Assembly: GCF_017471675.1 (NCBI RefSeq)
Contig: NZ_JAFUSK010000031.1
Span: forward strand, 43,593-107,592
Origin: Pseudobutyrivibrio sp.
GTDB taxonomy: Bacteria > Bacillota > Clostridia > Lachnospirales > Lachnospiraceae
DNA: 64,000 nt
Reading direction: 5' to 3'
Shown in pieces: positions 25,719-35,499 of this stretch. Each line of letters opens with the position of its first letter. The stretch's first letter is position 1. Made by a program: the position numbers and the translations under genes. The notes beneath the pieces were generated by a model. That model saw only the letters and a program-made list of their open reading frames with translations. It did not search any database and had not been told where the DNA came from.

Positions 25719-28472
25719 TTGGCACAAAAAGGGACGAATAATTCTAAAAGAAAATCAAATAGCAAAAAATCCCAAAACACAACAAGGAATACTACTAAAA
25801 GAAAAAATACTAGAGTTAAGGCTGAAGAATTAGAATTTGAGGATCCATTTTTTGAAGATTCTTCAAAGGAAATTATCCTTTGGGGTTCCTTAGTACTGTG
25901 TATTTTACTTTGCATAAGCAATTTTGGAATTGGCGGAATGGTTGGAAATGCAGTATCCAACTTTCTGTTTGGTGTTTTTGGTGTAATTCAATTTGTATTG
26001 CCATTCATGGTGGCATTTTCTGCATTTTTCATTATTTCTAACTATGGCAATAAGGTTGCAGTGGCTAAGGTTGTAGCAGGCACTGTACTATTAATATTTA
26101 TTAGTGTTTTTGTTGAGCTTATTTTTAATGGACAAAGTATTCTTAATCCTTTAGAAGCTTTTTACTTTGCTAAGGAGCATCATTATGGCGGCGGCTTAAT
26201 TGGCGGTGCTATTGTGTTTGCTGTTTTTGATAGCTTTGGGCTTCTTGGGGCATATCTTATTGATATTATCATAATGATTGTATGTGTAATTATTATTTTA
26301 GAGCGTTTCGCTTTTGATAAGGTTCAGCAATCTTCCAGATATCATGCAGATAGAGCAGCAGCTAAAAGAAGAGCCAGAAGAGAACGACAGCTTTTAGAAA
26401 GAGAAGCTAATCAAACCAGATTCAATGATAATCGTCAGGCTATTATAAATAAAATAAATGATGATATTGCTTTAGAACAGCAACAGATGAATCAAACTGA
26501 AGGTAACAGAAGAGACAGAAAGCATACAGGAATCACCAGCAACACAACACTTATGCCTGATTACTCGGATATTACTGCGGGCGGAGATGTTAATGAAATC
26601 AAATTTAACCTTGCTGAGGGTGAGTCTGATGTTGAGGTTACAAAAACAAAACGCCATAAGCTAAAGGCGTTTGACAGAAAATCAAGAAGTACTCATTCAT
26701 TTAAGAATCTTGATTCAGATATTGATAATAACGAAAATATAGCAGTGGTGTCACAACAGGCTGTAGCTACTCCTATTATTGCAGAGCCTGAGCCTATAGT
26801 TTATCAGGCACCTGTTATTAATACACCACCAGAGCCTCCTGTTCAGGAGCCGGTAAAAGAGCCTGTAGAAGAGGCTGTAGTAAATGAAGCACCAGTAAGA
26901 AGAGCTAAGGCTTCTTCATCTACTAAAGAAGAGATTGAAAATTCATCAGAGTCACTTCGTACTTCTATTGAGGCCGACAAAAAGAAAACTAATAAGCCAT
27001 ATAAATATCCACCACTTACTCTGTTAAATGACGCTAAAAAGGGTAGCGGGGATTCTAAGGAATATTTACAGGAGATGGCTGGCAAGCTTCAGCGTACTCT
27101 TGGTAACTTTGGCGTTCAGGCTAACGTTACAGAGGTTACCCTTGGCCCATCAGTTACAAGATATGAGCTTGAAATCGCAGAAGGCACCAGGGTATCTAAG
27201 GTAGTTAACTTATCAGATGATATTAAGCTGAACATGGCAGTTACTGACGTTAGAATAGAAGCTCCAATTCCAGGTAAATCTGCAATTGGTATAGAGGTTC
27301 CTAACAAAGTAAAATCTATGGTTGGCTTTAAAGAGCTGGTTGCTTCAAAAGAGTTTAAGAATGCTAAATCTAAAATATCCTTTTGCGTTGGTAAGGATAT
27401 TTCAGGTTCAGTTATTGTTGGAAACATTGAAAAGATGCCTCACCTTCTTATTGCAGGTGCTACAGGTTCAGGTAAATCAGTTTGTATTAACACCATTATC
27501 ATGAGTATTCTGTATCATGCTAAGCCTGATGAGGTTAAAATGATAATGGTTGACCCTAAGATGGTTGAGCTTTCAGTATACAATGGTATTCCACACCTTC
27601 TTCTTCCAGTTATTACTGATGCCAAGAAGGCTGCTGGTGCTCTTCATTGGGCTGTAAAGGAAATGACGGATAGATATGAGCTTTTGGCTGCTGCAGGGGT
27701 ACGTAATATCGAAGGCTTTAATGAAAAGGTAGAAAGCGATGCCCTGCCTGATTCTATTCCAGAAGAAAAAAGGGTTAGAATGTCTCAGCTTGTTATTATA
27801 CTTGACGAGGTTGCTGACCTTATGATGGTTGCAGCTGCTGACGTTGAGGATTCCATTGTTAGACTTGCGCAGCTTGCCCGTGCTGCAGGTATTCATTTGA
27901 TTATTGCAACACAAAAGCCTACTGTAAATGTAATTACAGGTCTTATTAAGGCTAATGTTCCTTCTCGTATAGCATTTTCTGTTTCATCAGGAAATGATTC
28001 GCGAGTTATCCTTGATATGAATGGTGCAGAGGATTTGCTTGGTAATGGTGATATGTTATATGCTCCACAAAATCTTTCTAAGCCTATTCGTGTTCAAGGT
28101 GCTTTTGTTAGTGATGAAGAGGTTAGTGCAGTTGTTGATTTCTTGAAAAATAACAACGATTCAGCAGAATATAATTCTGATATAGAAACTCAAATTCAAA
28201 ACTCTGAGGCAGGCAGTGGTTCAGTGTCTATATCTGGGGAACCGGATAATTCCAGAGACCAACTATTTAATGAAGCCGGACGCCTTGTTATAGAAAACCA
28301 AAAGGGTTCCATTGGATATTTACAAAGGAACTTTAGGATTGGATTTAACAGAGCAGCTAGAATCATGGATCAGCTGGCAGAGGCTGGGGTAGTTGGCCCT
28401 GAAATGGGTACTAAGCCTAGAGAAATTCGCATGTCCATTTCAGAGTTTGAAGAACTAATAAATGCACAATAA
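25719..28472 (+). CDS. ftsK: FtsK/SpoIIIE-family DNA translocase
   Basis: This is a septal motor that pumps chromosomal DNA into daughter cells and helps resolve chromosome dimers. The product has 917 residues: a basic N-terminus, about four or five membrane helices (residues about 50-190), a long charged, Pro/Glu-rich linker (about 200-430), then the motor with Walker A G-A-T-G-S-G-K-S beginning at Gly580, Walker B I-I-L-D-E-V-A-D-L-M, and a C-terminal gamma winged helix (about the last 65 residues) that reads polar DNA motifs. The start is TTG at 25719 with AGAGG 7 bases upstream. fhs follows within 15 bases. Confidence 0.95.
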   Translation: MAQKGTNNSKRKSNSKKSQNTTRNTTKRKNTRVKAEELEFEDPFFEDSSKEIILWGSLVLCILLCISNFGIGGMVGNAVSNFLFGVFGVIQFVLPFMVAFSAFFIISNYGNKVAVAKVVAGTVLLIFISVFVELIFNGQSILNPLEAFYFAKEHHYGGGLIGGAIVFAVFDSFGLLGAYLIDIIIMIVCVIIILERFAFDKVQQSSRYHADRAAAKRRARRERQLLEREANQTRFNDNRQAIINKINDDIALEQQQMNQTEGNRRDRKHTGITSNTTLMPDYSDITAGGDVNEIKFNLAEGESDVEVTKTKRHKLKAFDRKSRSTHSFKNLDSDIDNNENIAVVSQQAVATPIIAEPEPIVYQAPVINTPPEPPVQEPVKEPVEEAVVNEAPVRRAKASSSTKEEIENSSESLRTSIEADKKKTNKPYKYPPLTLLNDAKKGSGDSKEYLQEMAGKLQRTLGNFGVQANVTEVTLGPSVTRYELEIAEGTRVSKVVNLSDDIKLNMAVTDVRIEAPIPGKSAIGIEVPNKVKSMVGFKELVASKEFKNAKSKISFCVGKDISGSVIVGNIEKMPHLLIAGATGSGKSVCINTIIMSILYHAKPDEVKMIMVDPKMVELSVYNGIPHLLLPVITDAKKAAGALHWAVKEMTDRYELLAAAGVRNIEGFNEKVESDALPDSIPEEKRVRMSQLVIILDEVADLMMVAAADVEDSIVRLAQLARAAGIHLIIATQKPTVNVITGLIKANVPSRIAFSVSSGNDSRVILDMNGAEDLLGNGDMLYAPQNLSKPIRVQGAFVSDEEVSAVVDFLKNNNDSAEYNSDIETQIQNSEAGSGSVSISGEPDNSRDQLFNEAGRLVIENQKGSIGYLQRNFRIGFNRAARIMDQLAEAGVVGPEMGTKPREIRMSISEFEELINAQ

Positions 28473-28487
28473 AAGGGAGTCATGCAA

Positions 28488-30158
28488 ATGAAGACAGACA
28501 TTCAAATCGCACAGGAAGCAAAAATGGCTAATATCAAGGATGTAGCGGCATTACTTGATATTACAGAGGATGATTTAGAGTTATACGGAAAGTATAAAGC
28601 TAAATTATCCGATGAATTGCTTGCAAAATTAGAGGGTAAAAAGGATGGTAAGCTTGTTCTTGTTACAGCAATCAATCCTACACCTGCCGGTGAAGGTAAA
28701 ACTACTACATCTGTAGGACTTGGCCAGGCAATGGGTGTTCTTGGTAAAAAGGCTTGTCTTGCTTTAAGAGAACCATCTTTAGGACCTTGCTTCGGTATAA
28801 AGGGCGGAGCGGCAGGTGGCGGTTACGCACAGGTTGTTCCAATGGAGGATTTGAACCTTCACTTTACAGGTGATTTTCATGCTATTACATCTGCAAACAA
28901 TCTTCTTGCAGCTATGCTTGACAATCATATTCAGCAGGGTAATTTACTTGGTATCGACCCTAGACAAATCGTTTGGAAGAGATGCCTTGATATGAATGAT
29001 AGAGTCCTTAGAAATATCGTAGTTGGTCTTGGCGCAAAGGCTGATGGTATGGTAAGAGAGGATCATTTCGTTATTACAGTTGCCTCTGAGATAATGGCGA
29101 TTTTATGTCTTGCCAATGATATGCATGACTTAAAGGATAGATTAAGCAAGATTATTGTTGCTTATACTTTTGATGGAAAGCCTGTTACTGCTGGTGATTT
29201 GCAGGCTACAGGTGCTATGGCGGCACTTCTTAAGGATGCTCTTAAGCCTAACCTTATTCAGACATTAGAGCATACACCTGCTATTGTACATGGTGGACCA
29301 TTTGCAAATATTGCCCATGGCTGTAACTCAGTTCGTGCAACAAAGGCATCTATGAAGCTTGCTGATATTACAATTACAGAGGCTGGCTTTGGAGCTGACC
29401 TTGGCGCTGAGAAATTCTTTGATATTAAATGTAGAATGGCAGGACTTAAGCCTGATGCAGTAGTTTTAGTAGCTACAATTAGAGCGCTTAAGTATAATGG
29501 TGGTGTACCTAAGACTGACCTTACTGCAGAAAACCTTGATGCATTAAAGAAGGGTATTGTTAATCTTGAAAAGCATATAGAAAACCTTCAGAAATATAAT
29601 GTACCTGTAGTTGTTACACTTAATTCATTTATTACAGATACTGATGCAGAGACAAACTTTGTTAAAGAATTTTGCGAATCTAGAGGATGTGAATTTGCTC
29701 TTTCTGAAGTTTGGGAAAAGGGCGGTCAAGGTGGCGTAGAGCTTGCTAAGAAGGTTCTTGACGTACTTGAAAATAAAGAGAGCAACTTCAAACCATTATA
29801 TGAAGATGACCTTTCATTAAAGGATAAGATTTCTAAGGTGGCAACAGAGATTTATGGAGCCAAGGATGTATCTTATTCACCAGCGGCTGAAAGAGAGCTA
29901 AAGCGTATTACAGATCTTGGCATGGGCAACTTCCCTGCATGTATGGCAAAGACTCAGTATTCTTTATCTGATGATGCAACTAAGCTCGGAAGACCAGAGG
30001 GATTTACATTAAATGTTAGAGAAGTATATGCTTCTGCAGGTGCAGGCTTTGTTGTTGCTGTAACAGGCAGCATTATGACTATGCCGGGTTTACCAAAGCA
30101 GCCTGCTGCAAATAATATAGATGTAACTGATGATGGAGTTATTACAGGATTATTCTAA
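28488..30158 (+). CDS. fhs: Formate-tetrahydrofolate ligase
   Basis: This ATP-dependent enzyme makes 10-formyl-THF from formate, feeding purine and one-carbon metabolism. The product has 556 residues from ATG 28488, chosen because GGGAG at 28475-28479 is 8 bases upstream (ATG 28482 is only 2 away). Seen: [14 protein letters not shown] (P-loop), then [19 protein letters not shown], and the C-terminal [12 protein letters not shown]. It is common in acetogens and butyrate-forming clostridia. A full Wood-Ljungdahl set is not in the window. Confidence 0.97.
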   Translation: MKTDIQIAQEAKMANIKDVAALLDITEDDLELYGKYKAKLSDELLAKLEGKKDGKLVLVTAINPTPAGEGKTTTSVGLGQAMGVLGKKACLALREPSLGPCFGIKGGAAGGGYAQVVPMEDLNLHFTGDFHAITSANNLLAAMLDNHIQQGNLLGIDPRQIVWKRCLDMNDRVLRNIVVGLGAKADGMVREDHFVITVASEIMAILCLANDMHDLKDRLSKIIVAYTFDGKPVTAGDLQATGAMAALLKDALKPNLIQTLEHTPAIVHGGPFANIAHGCNSVRATKASMKLADITITEAGFGADLGAEKFFDIKCRMAGLKPDAVVLVATIRALKYNGGVPKTDLTAENLDALKKGIVNLEKHIENLQKYNVPVVVTLNSFITDTDAETNFVKEFCESRGCEFALSEVWEKGGQGGVELAKKVLDVLENKESNFKPLYEDDLSLKDKISKVATEIYGAKDVSYSPAAERELKRITDLGMGNFPACMAKTQYSLSDDATKLGRPEGFTLNVREVYASAGAGFVVAVTGSIMTMPGLPKQPAANNIDVTDDGVITGLF

Positions 30159-30161
30159 AAT

Positions 30162-31334
30162 ATGAATTGTAAAAAATGTGGAGCTGAAATTGAAAATGGA
30201 TTAATGTACTGCCCAAAATGCGGGGAGTCTATTCAGCTTGTGCCTGATTACAATGTTTTAGAAGAAGAACTTTTATCAAAAGTTGTAGAAGATAAAAACA
30301 AAAATAAAGATGACAAGTTTGCTACTGGAGTATATAAGCCGATTGAAAAGGTTGAAAATAATGTTTCAGTAGAAGCACCTAAAACCAGTTCAACAGAATA
30401 TGAGCCTAAGGTTTTCACTAAAAAGATTCGTACCCTGCTATTTATAGCTATAATCATTGTTGCAATCATAGGAGCATTAATGATTATTCCTTATGTGGGT
30501 AGTCACTCCTACGACAATATTATGAATATGGCTGTGGATGCAGAAAACAACGCTCAGTATGCTAAGGCCTTAGGCTATTATGAAGAAGCCTATACAATAG
30601 ATGACAGCTCATATGAGGTTATTTATGGACTGGGAAGAATGTATTACAGGGTAAAGGATTACGAAAAGGCAGTCTCATTTTTGGAGCAGGCTCTTATAAT
30701 TGATCCGGATAATAAAAAAATATATACATATCTTCTTAATTCACTTAGCGCTTTAGATGACACTGCTAGAATTTATGAACTGGCTCAGGGTGCTACAAAT
30801 GATGAAATTAAAGAGCTCATTAGTGCATATATTATGATGCCACCATCATTTAGTTATGAGGCTGGCACGTATGATAAGGATTTCTTATTACAGCTTTCTA
30901 CCAATGGTGATTACCAAATATTTTATACAGTAAACGGTAAGAATCCAACTACATCAGGCAAGCTTTATTCAAAGCCTATACCAATAACAGAAGGAACCAC
31001 TGTTGTTAAAGCTGTTGTGCAAAATGAAGCGGGAGAATATTCAGATGTTGCTATAGCAGAGTATACAGTTGCTTACAAAAAGCTGGCCCTTCCTGTTGTA
31101 ACACCAACTGATGGTGTATACAATGAAAAGGTTATGATATCAATAGATGTGCCAGAGGGGTGTAAGGCATTTTACACCTGGGATGGTACAAGCCCTACAA
31201 AAAACGGAATACAATATATTGACCCATTCCCAATTTTGGAGGGTACAAGCGTATTATCTGTAGTTATTGTTGATGAGGATGGTAATGTTAGTCCTACATA
31301 TCATGGCAACTATATTTACCAACCATGGATTTAA
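30162..31334 (+). CDS. Zinc-ribbon, TM, TPR and chitobiase-C-terminal-domain protein
   Basis: The product has 390 residues in an unusual mix: a zinc ribbon (C3-K-K-C6-G and C18-P-K-C21-G), a charged linker, one membrane helix (about residues 88-107), TPR-like repeats (about 122-215, with G-L-G-R-M-Y-Y and Y-E-K-A-V-S-F-L-E-Q-A-L) and two copies of a chitobiase-C-terminal-like domain (Y-T-V-N-G-K-N-P-T-T-S-G-K-L-Y; Y-T-W-D-G-T-S-P-T-K-N-G). The N-terminus is predicted cytoplasmic and the rest outside. Function unknown; cell-surface sensing or scaffolding is possible. The start is 3 bases after fhs, with no clear ribosome binding site, so coupling is likely. Confidence 0.65.
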   Translation: MNCKKCGAEIENGLMYCPKCGESIQLVPDYNVLEEELLSKVVEDKNKNKDDKFATGVYKPIEKVENNVSVEAPKTSSTEYEPKVFTKKIRTLLFIAIIIVAIIGALMIIPYVGSHSYDNIMNMAVDAENNAQYAKALGYYEEAYTIDDSSYEVIYGLGRMYYRVKDYEKAVSFLEQALIIDPDNKKIYTYLLNSLSALDDTARIYELAQGATNDEIKELISAYIMMPPSFSYEAGTYDKDFLLQLSTNGDYQIFYTVNGKNPTTSGKLYSKPIPITEGTTVVKAVVQNEAGEYSDVAIAEYTVAYKKLALPVVTPTDGVYNEKVMISIDVPEGCKAFYTWDGTSPTKNGIQYIDPFPILEGTSVLSVVIVDEDGNVSPTYHGNYIYQPWI

Positions 31335-31433
31335 CAAATATTTCACATTTAATACTCTATTTAAACATAATTAATTAGTACAATAGCATCATCTCAATAA
31401 GAGATACATTTTTCATAACATTATTCTCCCTTT

Positions 31434-31465
31434 AAAAGACACGTCACCGCAGGCGTGTCTTTTTT
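31434..31465 (+). terminator. Rho-independent terminator upstream of rlmH
   Basis: AAAAGACACG pairs with CGTGTCTTTT over a 10-base loop, followed by T. It ends the ftsK-fhs-zinc-ribbon transcript and isolates the rlmH promoter. The preceding 31335-31433 holds only AT-rich sequence with a small ATCTC/GAGAT hairpin at 31391-31405. Confidence 0.9.
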
Positions 31466-31478
31466 GTATTTATAGCGG

Positions 31479-31507
31479 TTGTTTAAATTGCATAAATGGG
31501 CTAAAAT
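31479..31507 (+). promoter_or_regulatory. rlmH promoter, predicts a leaderless mRNA
   Basis: The -35 is TTGTTT (31479-31484), the spacer is 17 bases and the -10 is TAAAAT (31502-31507). Transcription should start at about 31513-31515, on or next to the ATG of rlmH. Confidence 0.75.
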
Positions 31508-31514
31508 AGATTAC

Positions 31515-31994
31515 ATGAATGTAAGAATTCTATGTGTTGGCAAAATTAAAGAAAAGTTTTATAGGGATGCAATTTTAGAGTATTCAAAAAGGCTATCTAA
31601 ATATTGTTCTCTCGAGATAGTTGAAGTAAACGATGAAAAAACTTCGGAAAATTCAACTGAAAATGAGATTAATATTATTAAGGATAAAGAGGGAGAAAGA
31701 ATCTTAAAGCATATCAAGGACAGAGATTATACTATTGCTTTAGCAATTCAAGGAAAGCAGCAGGATTCAGTTGCTTTTTCTAAATATATAGAGAATCTTG
31801 GGATTACAGGTAACAGCTCCATTTGCTTTATTATCGGAGGCTCCTTAGGGTTATCAGATGCTGTTATGAAGCGCTGTAATGATTCTATTTCTTTTTCCAA
31901 AATGACTTTTCCGCATCAGCTTATGAGGGTAATTCTATTAGAGCAGATATATAGAGCTATGCGAATAATGAATAACGAGCCATATCACAAATAG
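31515..31994 (+). CDS. rlmH: 23S rRNA m3-pseudouridine-1915 methyltransferase RlmH
   Basis: This SPOUT-family methylase acts on helix 69 of the 70S ribosome. The product has exactly 159 residues, the usual length, starting M-N-V-R-I-L-C-V-G-K; the in-frame TTG at 31479 would add 12 unrelated residues and is part of the promoter. Seen: F-I-I-G-G-S-L-G-L-S (SAM knot) and the C-terminal S-K-M-T-F-P-H-Q-L-M-R-V-I-L-L-E-Q-I-Y-R-A, then Y-H-K. No Shine-Dalgarno sequence precedes the ATG. It is 22 bases upstream of pdp. Confidence 0.95.
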   Translation: MNVRILCVGKIKEKFYRDAILEYSKRLSKYCSLEIVEVNDEKTSENSTENEINIIKDKEGERILKHIKDRDYTIALAIQGKQQDSVAFSKYIENLGITGNSSICFIIGGSLGLSDAVMKRCNDSISFSKMTFPHQLMRVILLEQIYRAMRIMNNEPYHK

Positions 31995-32016
31995 TATTAA
32001 AAGGGGTGTATATCTA

Positions 32017-33321
32017 ATGAGAATGTATGATTTAATCGAAAAAAAGAAAATGGGGGAGGCTCTAACAACAGAGGAAATCTACCATATCGTAAATGGCTAC
32101 ACACATGATGAGATTCCTGATTATCAGATGTCTGCACTTTTGATGGCCATATACTTTAAGGGGATGGATGTTAGAGAGCGTTATGATTTAACAATGGCAA
32201 TGAGAGATTCAGGGGATATTCTTGATCTTTCATCAATAGATGGTGTTAAGATTGATAAGCATTCAACAGGTGGTGTAGGAGACAAGGTTACACTTGTACT
32301 TGGACCTATCATTGCTTCAATTGGCGTTCCTGTTGCTAAGATGTCTGGTAGAGGACTTGGACACACAGGTGGAACTATTGATAAGCTTGAGGCTTTCCCA
32401 GGGTTCAATGGAGCTCTTTCAGAGGAACAGTTTATTAGCCAGGTTAATAATATTAAAATTGCAGTAACTGGTCAGTCGAAGAATCTTGCACCAGCTGACA
32501 AGAAGCTATACGCTTTGCGTGATGTTACAGCTACTGTTGATGAGATTTCTCTTATTACTGGTTCAATCATGTCAAAGAAGCTTGCTGCAGGTACAGATGC
32601 CATCGTTCTTGATGTTACAGTTGGTGACGGTGCTTTCATGAAGACTAAAGAATCAGCATTAGAGCTTGCTAAATCAATGGTAGATATTGGAAAGCGTGCT
32701 AATAAGAAGATTGCTGCTGTTCTTACTAATATGGATGAGCCACTTGGTTTTGCAGTTGGTAACAACCTAGAGGTTATAGAAGCCATCAATGCATTAAAGG
32801 GCAACGGTCCTGAGGATTTGATGGAAGTTGTTTATGAGCTTGGTTCCCAGATGATAGTTTTCTCTGAAATTGAAACAGACAAGAAAAAAGCAAGAGCTCT
32901 CATGGAAGAAGCTGTTGCAAATGGCAAAGCTTTTGAAAAGTTCTTGGAATTTATTGAAATGCAAGGTGGCGATGCATCTTATGCCAGAGATATAAACAAA
33001 TTTGCACCTGCTAAATATGTTATACCTGTTGAAGCTGAATGTGATGGATATGTTCATGCACTTAAGGCTGAGACATTTGGTCTTGCATCAATGTCACTTG
33101 GAGGTGGCCGTGAGACCTTTGAGGATGTTATTGATATGTCTGTTGGTATTATCCTTAATAAAAAGGTTGGAGACCAGGTTAAGAAGGGCGAAGCTATCGC
33201 TTACGTACATGCAAATGACGAAGCCAAGGCTAAGCATGCTATCGAAATGATTAAGAGTGCTACTGAGGTTTCTAGCGAAAAATGCGACCACATGAAGTTA
33301 ATTATTGACATTGTAGAATAA
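32017..33321 (+). CDS. pdp: Pyrimidine-nucleoside phosphorylase
   Basis: This enzyme phosphorolyses thymidine, uridine and deoxyuridine to a base plus (deoxy)ribose-1-phosphate in salvage. The 434-residue length is usual. Seen: K-H-S-T-G-G-V-G-D-K near residue 82 (phosphate site), M-S-G-R-G-L-G-H-T-G-G-T-I-D-K and D-E-I-S-L-I-T-G-S-I-M-S-K-K (substrate loop), and a C-terminal beta-grasp domain. PyNP versus thymidine phosphorylase specificity (DeoA) cannot be settled by eye; Pdp is the Firmicutes norm. The RBS is AAGGGGTG. Confidence 0.93.
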   Translation: MRMYDLIEKKKMGEALTTEEIYHIVNGYTHDEIPDYQMSALLMAIYFKGMDVRERYDLTMAMRDSGDILDLSSIDGVKIDKHSTGGVGDKVTLVLGPIIASIGVPVAKMSGRGLGHTGGTIDKLEAFPGFNGALSEEQFISQVNNIKIAVTGQSKNLAPADKKLYALRDVTATVDEISLITGSIMSKKLAAGTDAIVLDVTVGDGAFMKTKESALELAKSMVDIGKRANKKIAAVLTNMDEPLGFAVGNNLEVIEAINALKGNGPEDLMEVVYELGSQMIVFSEIETDKKKARALMEEAVANGKAFEKFLEFIEMQGGDASYARDINKFAPAKYVIPVEAECDGYVHALKAETFGLASMSLGGGRETFEDVIDMSVGIILNKKVGDQVKKGEAIAYVHANDEAKAKHAIEMIKSATEVSSEKCDHMKLIIDIVE

Positions 33322-33322
33322 A

Positions 33323-34306
33323 ATGAGTGATTTTTCTTTAAATATTAATATTCCTGCAGAGCATACAGGCAATATATTTGGACAGTTTGATAAAAACATA
33401 AAAGCTATCGAAAAAGGGATGAACATATCATTTATTCCTAGAGAGGATTCCATCAAGGTGGTGGGAGACAAGGAACATGTTAAACATGGAATAAGTGTTG
33501 TGGATGAGTTATTATCCCTATCGAAAAAAGGCAATATTATTACTACACAGGATGTTAATTATATTATGTCTATAGAACAAGAAAAGATTGAAAACCATGA
33601 TGTATCAGAGGCTAGGGGCGAGATAATCTGCCATACAACTACAGGTAAGCCTGTAGCCCCTAAAACACTTGGACAAAAGAAATATGTAGATGCAATCACT
33701 AACAACATGATTGTATTTGGCGTTGGGCCAGCTGGAACAGGTAAGACTTATCTTGCCATGGCTAAGGCAATCACTGCATTTAAAAACGAAGAGGTATCAA
33801 GAATCATTCTTACACGTCCTGCCATAGAAGCGGGAGAAAAGCTTGGTTTCTTACCAGGAGATTTGCAGAGCAAAGTAGATCCATATCTTAGACCATTATA
33901 TGATGCTTTGTATCAGATTATGGGAGCGGAGGCATTCCAAAGGAACATGGAAAAGGGCCTTATAGAAGTGGCGCCTCTTGCGTATATGAGAGGTCGCACC
34001 CTTGATAATGCATTTATCATATTAGACGAGGCTCAAAATACCACTCCAGCTCAGATGAAAATGTTTCTTACCAGAATTGGTTTTGGTTCTAAGGCTGTTA
34101 TTACAGGTGATAAAACCCAAAAGGATTTACCTTCTGGAGTTAAATCTGGCCTTGATGATGCAATGAGTGTACTTAAAAATATTGATGATATTAAAATCTG
34201 CAATCTAGATTCAAAGGATGTTGTAAGACATCCTTTGGTTCAGAAGATTGTTAACGCCTACGAGATTCATGACAAAAAACTTGAAAGCAAAAAAAGGACA
34301 AAATAA
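33323..34306 (+). CDS. phoH: PhoH-family ATPase
   Basis: The 327-residue product has an N-terminal KH-like segment and a helicase-like ATPase core. Walker A is G135-P-A-G-T-G-K-T142, and Walker B is I-I-L-D-E-A-Q-N with the following T-R-I-G-F-G-S-K sensor stretch. In Firmicutes this gene (phoH/ybeZ) is next to ybeY and acts in RNA/ribosome quality control; the same neighbourhood is seen here. It starts one base after the pdp stop and its stop overlaps the next ATG by one base. Confidence 0.92.
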   Translation: MSDFSLNINIPAEHTGNIFGQFDKNIKAIEKGMNISFIPREDSIKVVGDKEHVKHGISVVDELLSLSKKGNIITTQDVNYIMSIEQEKIENHDVSEARGEIICHTTTGKPVAPKTLGQKKYVDAITNNMIVFGVGPAGTGKTYLAMAKAITAFKNEEVSRIILTRPAIEAGEKLGFLPGDLQSKVDPYLRPLYDALYQIMGAEAFQRNMEKGLIEVAPLAYMRGRTLDNAFIILDEAQNTTPAQMKMFLTRIGFGSKAVITGDKTQKDLPSGVKSGLDDAMSVLKNIDDIKICNLDSKDVVRHPLVQKIVNAYEIHDKKLESKKRTK

Positions 34307-35499
34307 TGAGACAAACAGATAGATTTTCATCAATAAGATCCATTTATGCTATTTTGATTGCGTTAATTTTTATAGCTGCAAACACCTTATTGTGTTCACT
34401 GGCTTCTGTATTGATTGATAAATTTTTTTGTATTATTGGAATCAACATATGTTTTTTCTGCTTATTTTTGTTACTTATAATTCGCAGAAGGTTAGAAAAT
34501 AAGCTACCGGAATTCAATTATATTTCCTATAGCAAGATTGCAATTGTAGTATTAATTGATTGGGCTATTACAATTGCATGTAGTGTTTTTGCTCCGGATT
34601 TTTTTGCACCATTAATTGTTTTGCCTATTGTTGCAAGTGCGGTTTTTGATGACAGTCTTTCAAATGTTTTTAGTCTTTATTTGGTAATCATCACATCTCT
34701 TTGTTATGATTACAGTATTTATATGGTTTTATGCTATATTACAATGATTCTGTTTGGCAATTTGCTAACAGGCTTCTTTAGAAGAACGGAGAATATCCAG
34801 AAGCTATATGCTTTAATTATGCTATTTGCTATTAATACAATGGTTTCTGTGATTTTCTATTATTTTAACTATATAGAATTAAACTTATCTATACTTGTAT
34901 ATGGAATTGTCAGTGGACTTTTGGCATGCCTTATAACTATCTGTACCCTTCCAGCTTTAGGTTTAATGGTTGAAAAGGAACAGGTTATTGTATACGATGC
35001 TTTTTTAGACCCGGATTTTTCCCTTTGCAATGAGATACGTAAATTTTCTTATATTGAATATCAGCACGCCAAAAGAATATCTGCCTTATCCAGAAAATGT
35101 GCTAAGGCAATTAATGCCAACGAAGGTCTGGCGGCATGTGGCGCATTTTATTATCGCTTGGGTAAGATAGAAGGTGAACCTATGATTGACAATGCTATTC
35201 GCATTGCTAACAACCATTGCTTTCCAAATGATGTAATCCAAATTATATCTGAGTACGGGGGCATTGTTTCACTTCCTAGCACAAAGGAATCTGCTATAGT
35301 TCACATGGTTGATTCTGTTGTTACAAAGGTGGAGCTTTTTGATTCAGATTCTATGAGCAGTTCATGGAATCAGAACATGGTAATATATCAGACTATTAAT
35401 GAATTATCGCAAAAGGGCTTTTATGATAATTCAGGTCTTACTATGAATCAGTTTTTGGTTATAAGAGAAATATTAGCAAACGAGGATATTTTAGCATGA
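34306..35499 (+). CDS. Membrane protein with degenerate HD domain (PgpH/YqfF remnant)
   Basis: The product has 397 residues: seven or so membrane helices in the first 225, then a cytoplasmic HD-type fold. Its place between phoH and ybeY is where clostridia and bacilli carry yqfF/pgpH, a c-di-AMP phosphodiesterase of about 700 residues. Here the large extracellular 7TMR-HDED part is missing, and the catalytic H-D pair is replaced by Tyr283-Arg284 (context F-Y-Y-R-L-G-K); the later His-His metal ligands also appear lost (S-E-Y-G-G). His254 and a late Asp remain. I infer a pseudo-enzyme that may still sense or bind. It overlaps ybeY by 4 bases. Confidence 0.7.
   Translation: MRQTDRFSSIRSIYAILIALIFIAANTLLCSLASVLIDKFFCIIGINICFFCLFLLLIIRRRLENKLPEFNYISYSKIAIVVLIDWAITIACSVFAPDFFAPLIVLPIVASAVFDDSLSNVFSLYLVIITSLCYDYSIYMVLCYITMILFGNLLTGFFRRTENIQKLYALIMLFAINTMVSVIFYYFNYIELNLSILVYGIVSGLLACLITICTLPALGLMVEKEQVIVYDAFLDPDFSLCNEIRKFSYIEYQHAKRISALSRKCAKAINANEGLAACGAFYYRLGKIEGEPMIDNAIRIANNHCFPNDVIQIISEYGGIVSLPSTKESAIVHMVDSVVTKVELFDSDSMSSSWNQNMVIYQTINELSQKGFYDNSGLTMNQFLVIREILANEDILA

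Noticed and set aside
31479-31514. TTG 31479 as the rlmH start
   Set aside because: It coincides with the -35 hexamer, would lie upstream of the predicted transcript start, and adds 12 residues not found in the 159-residue family.
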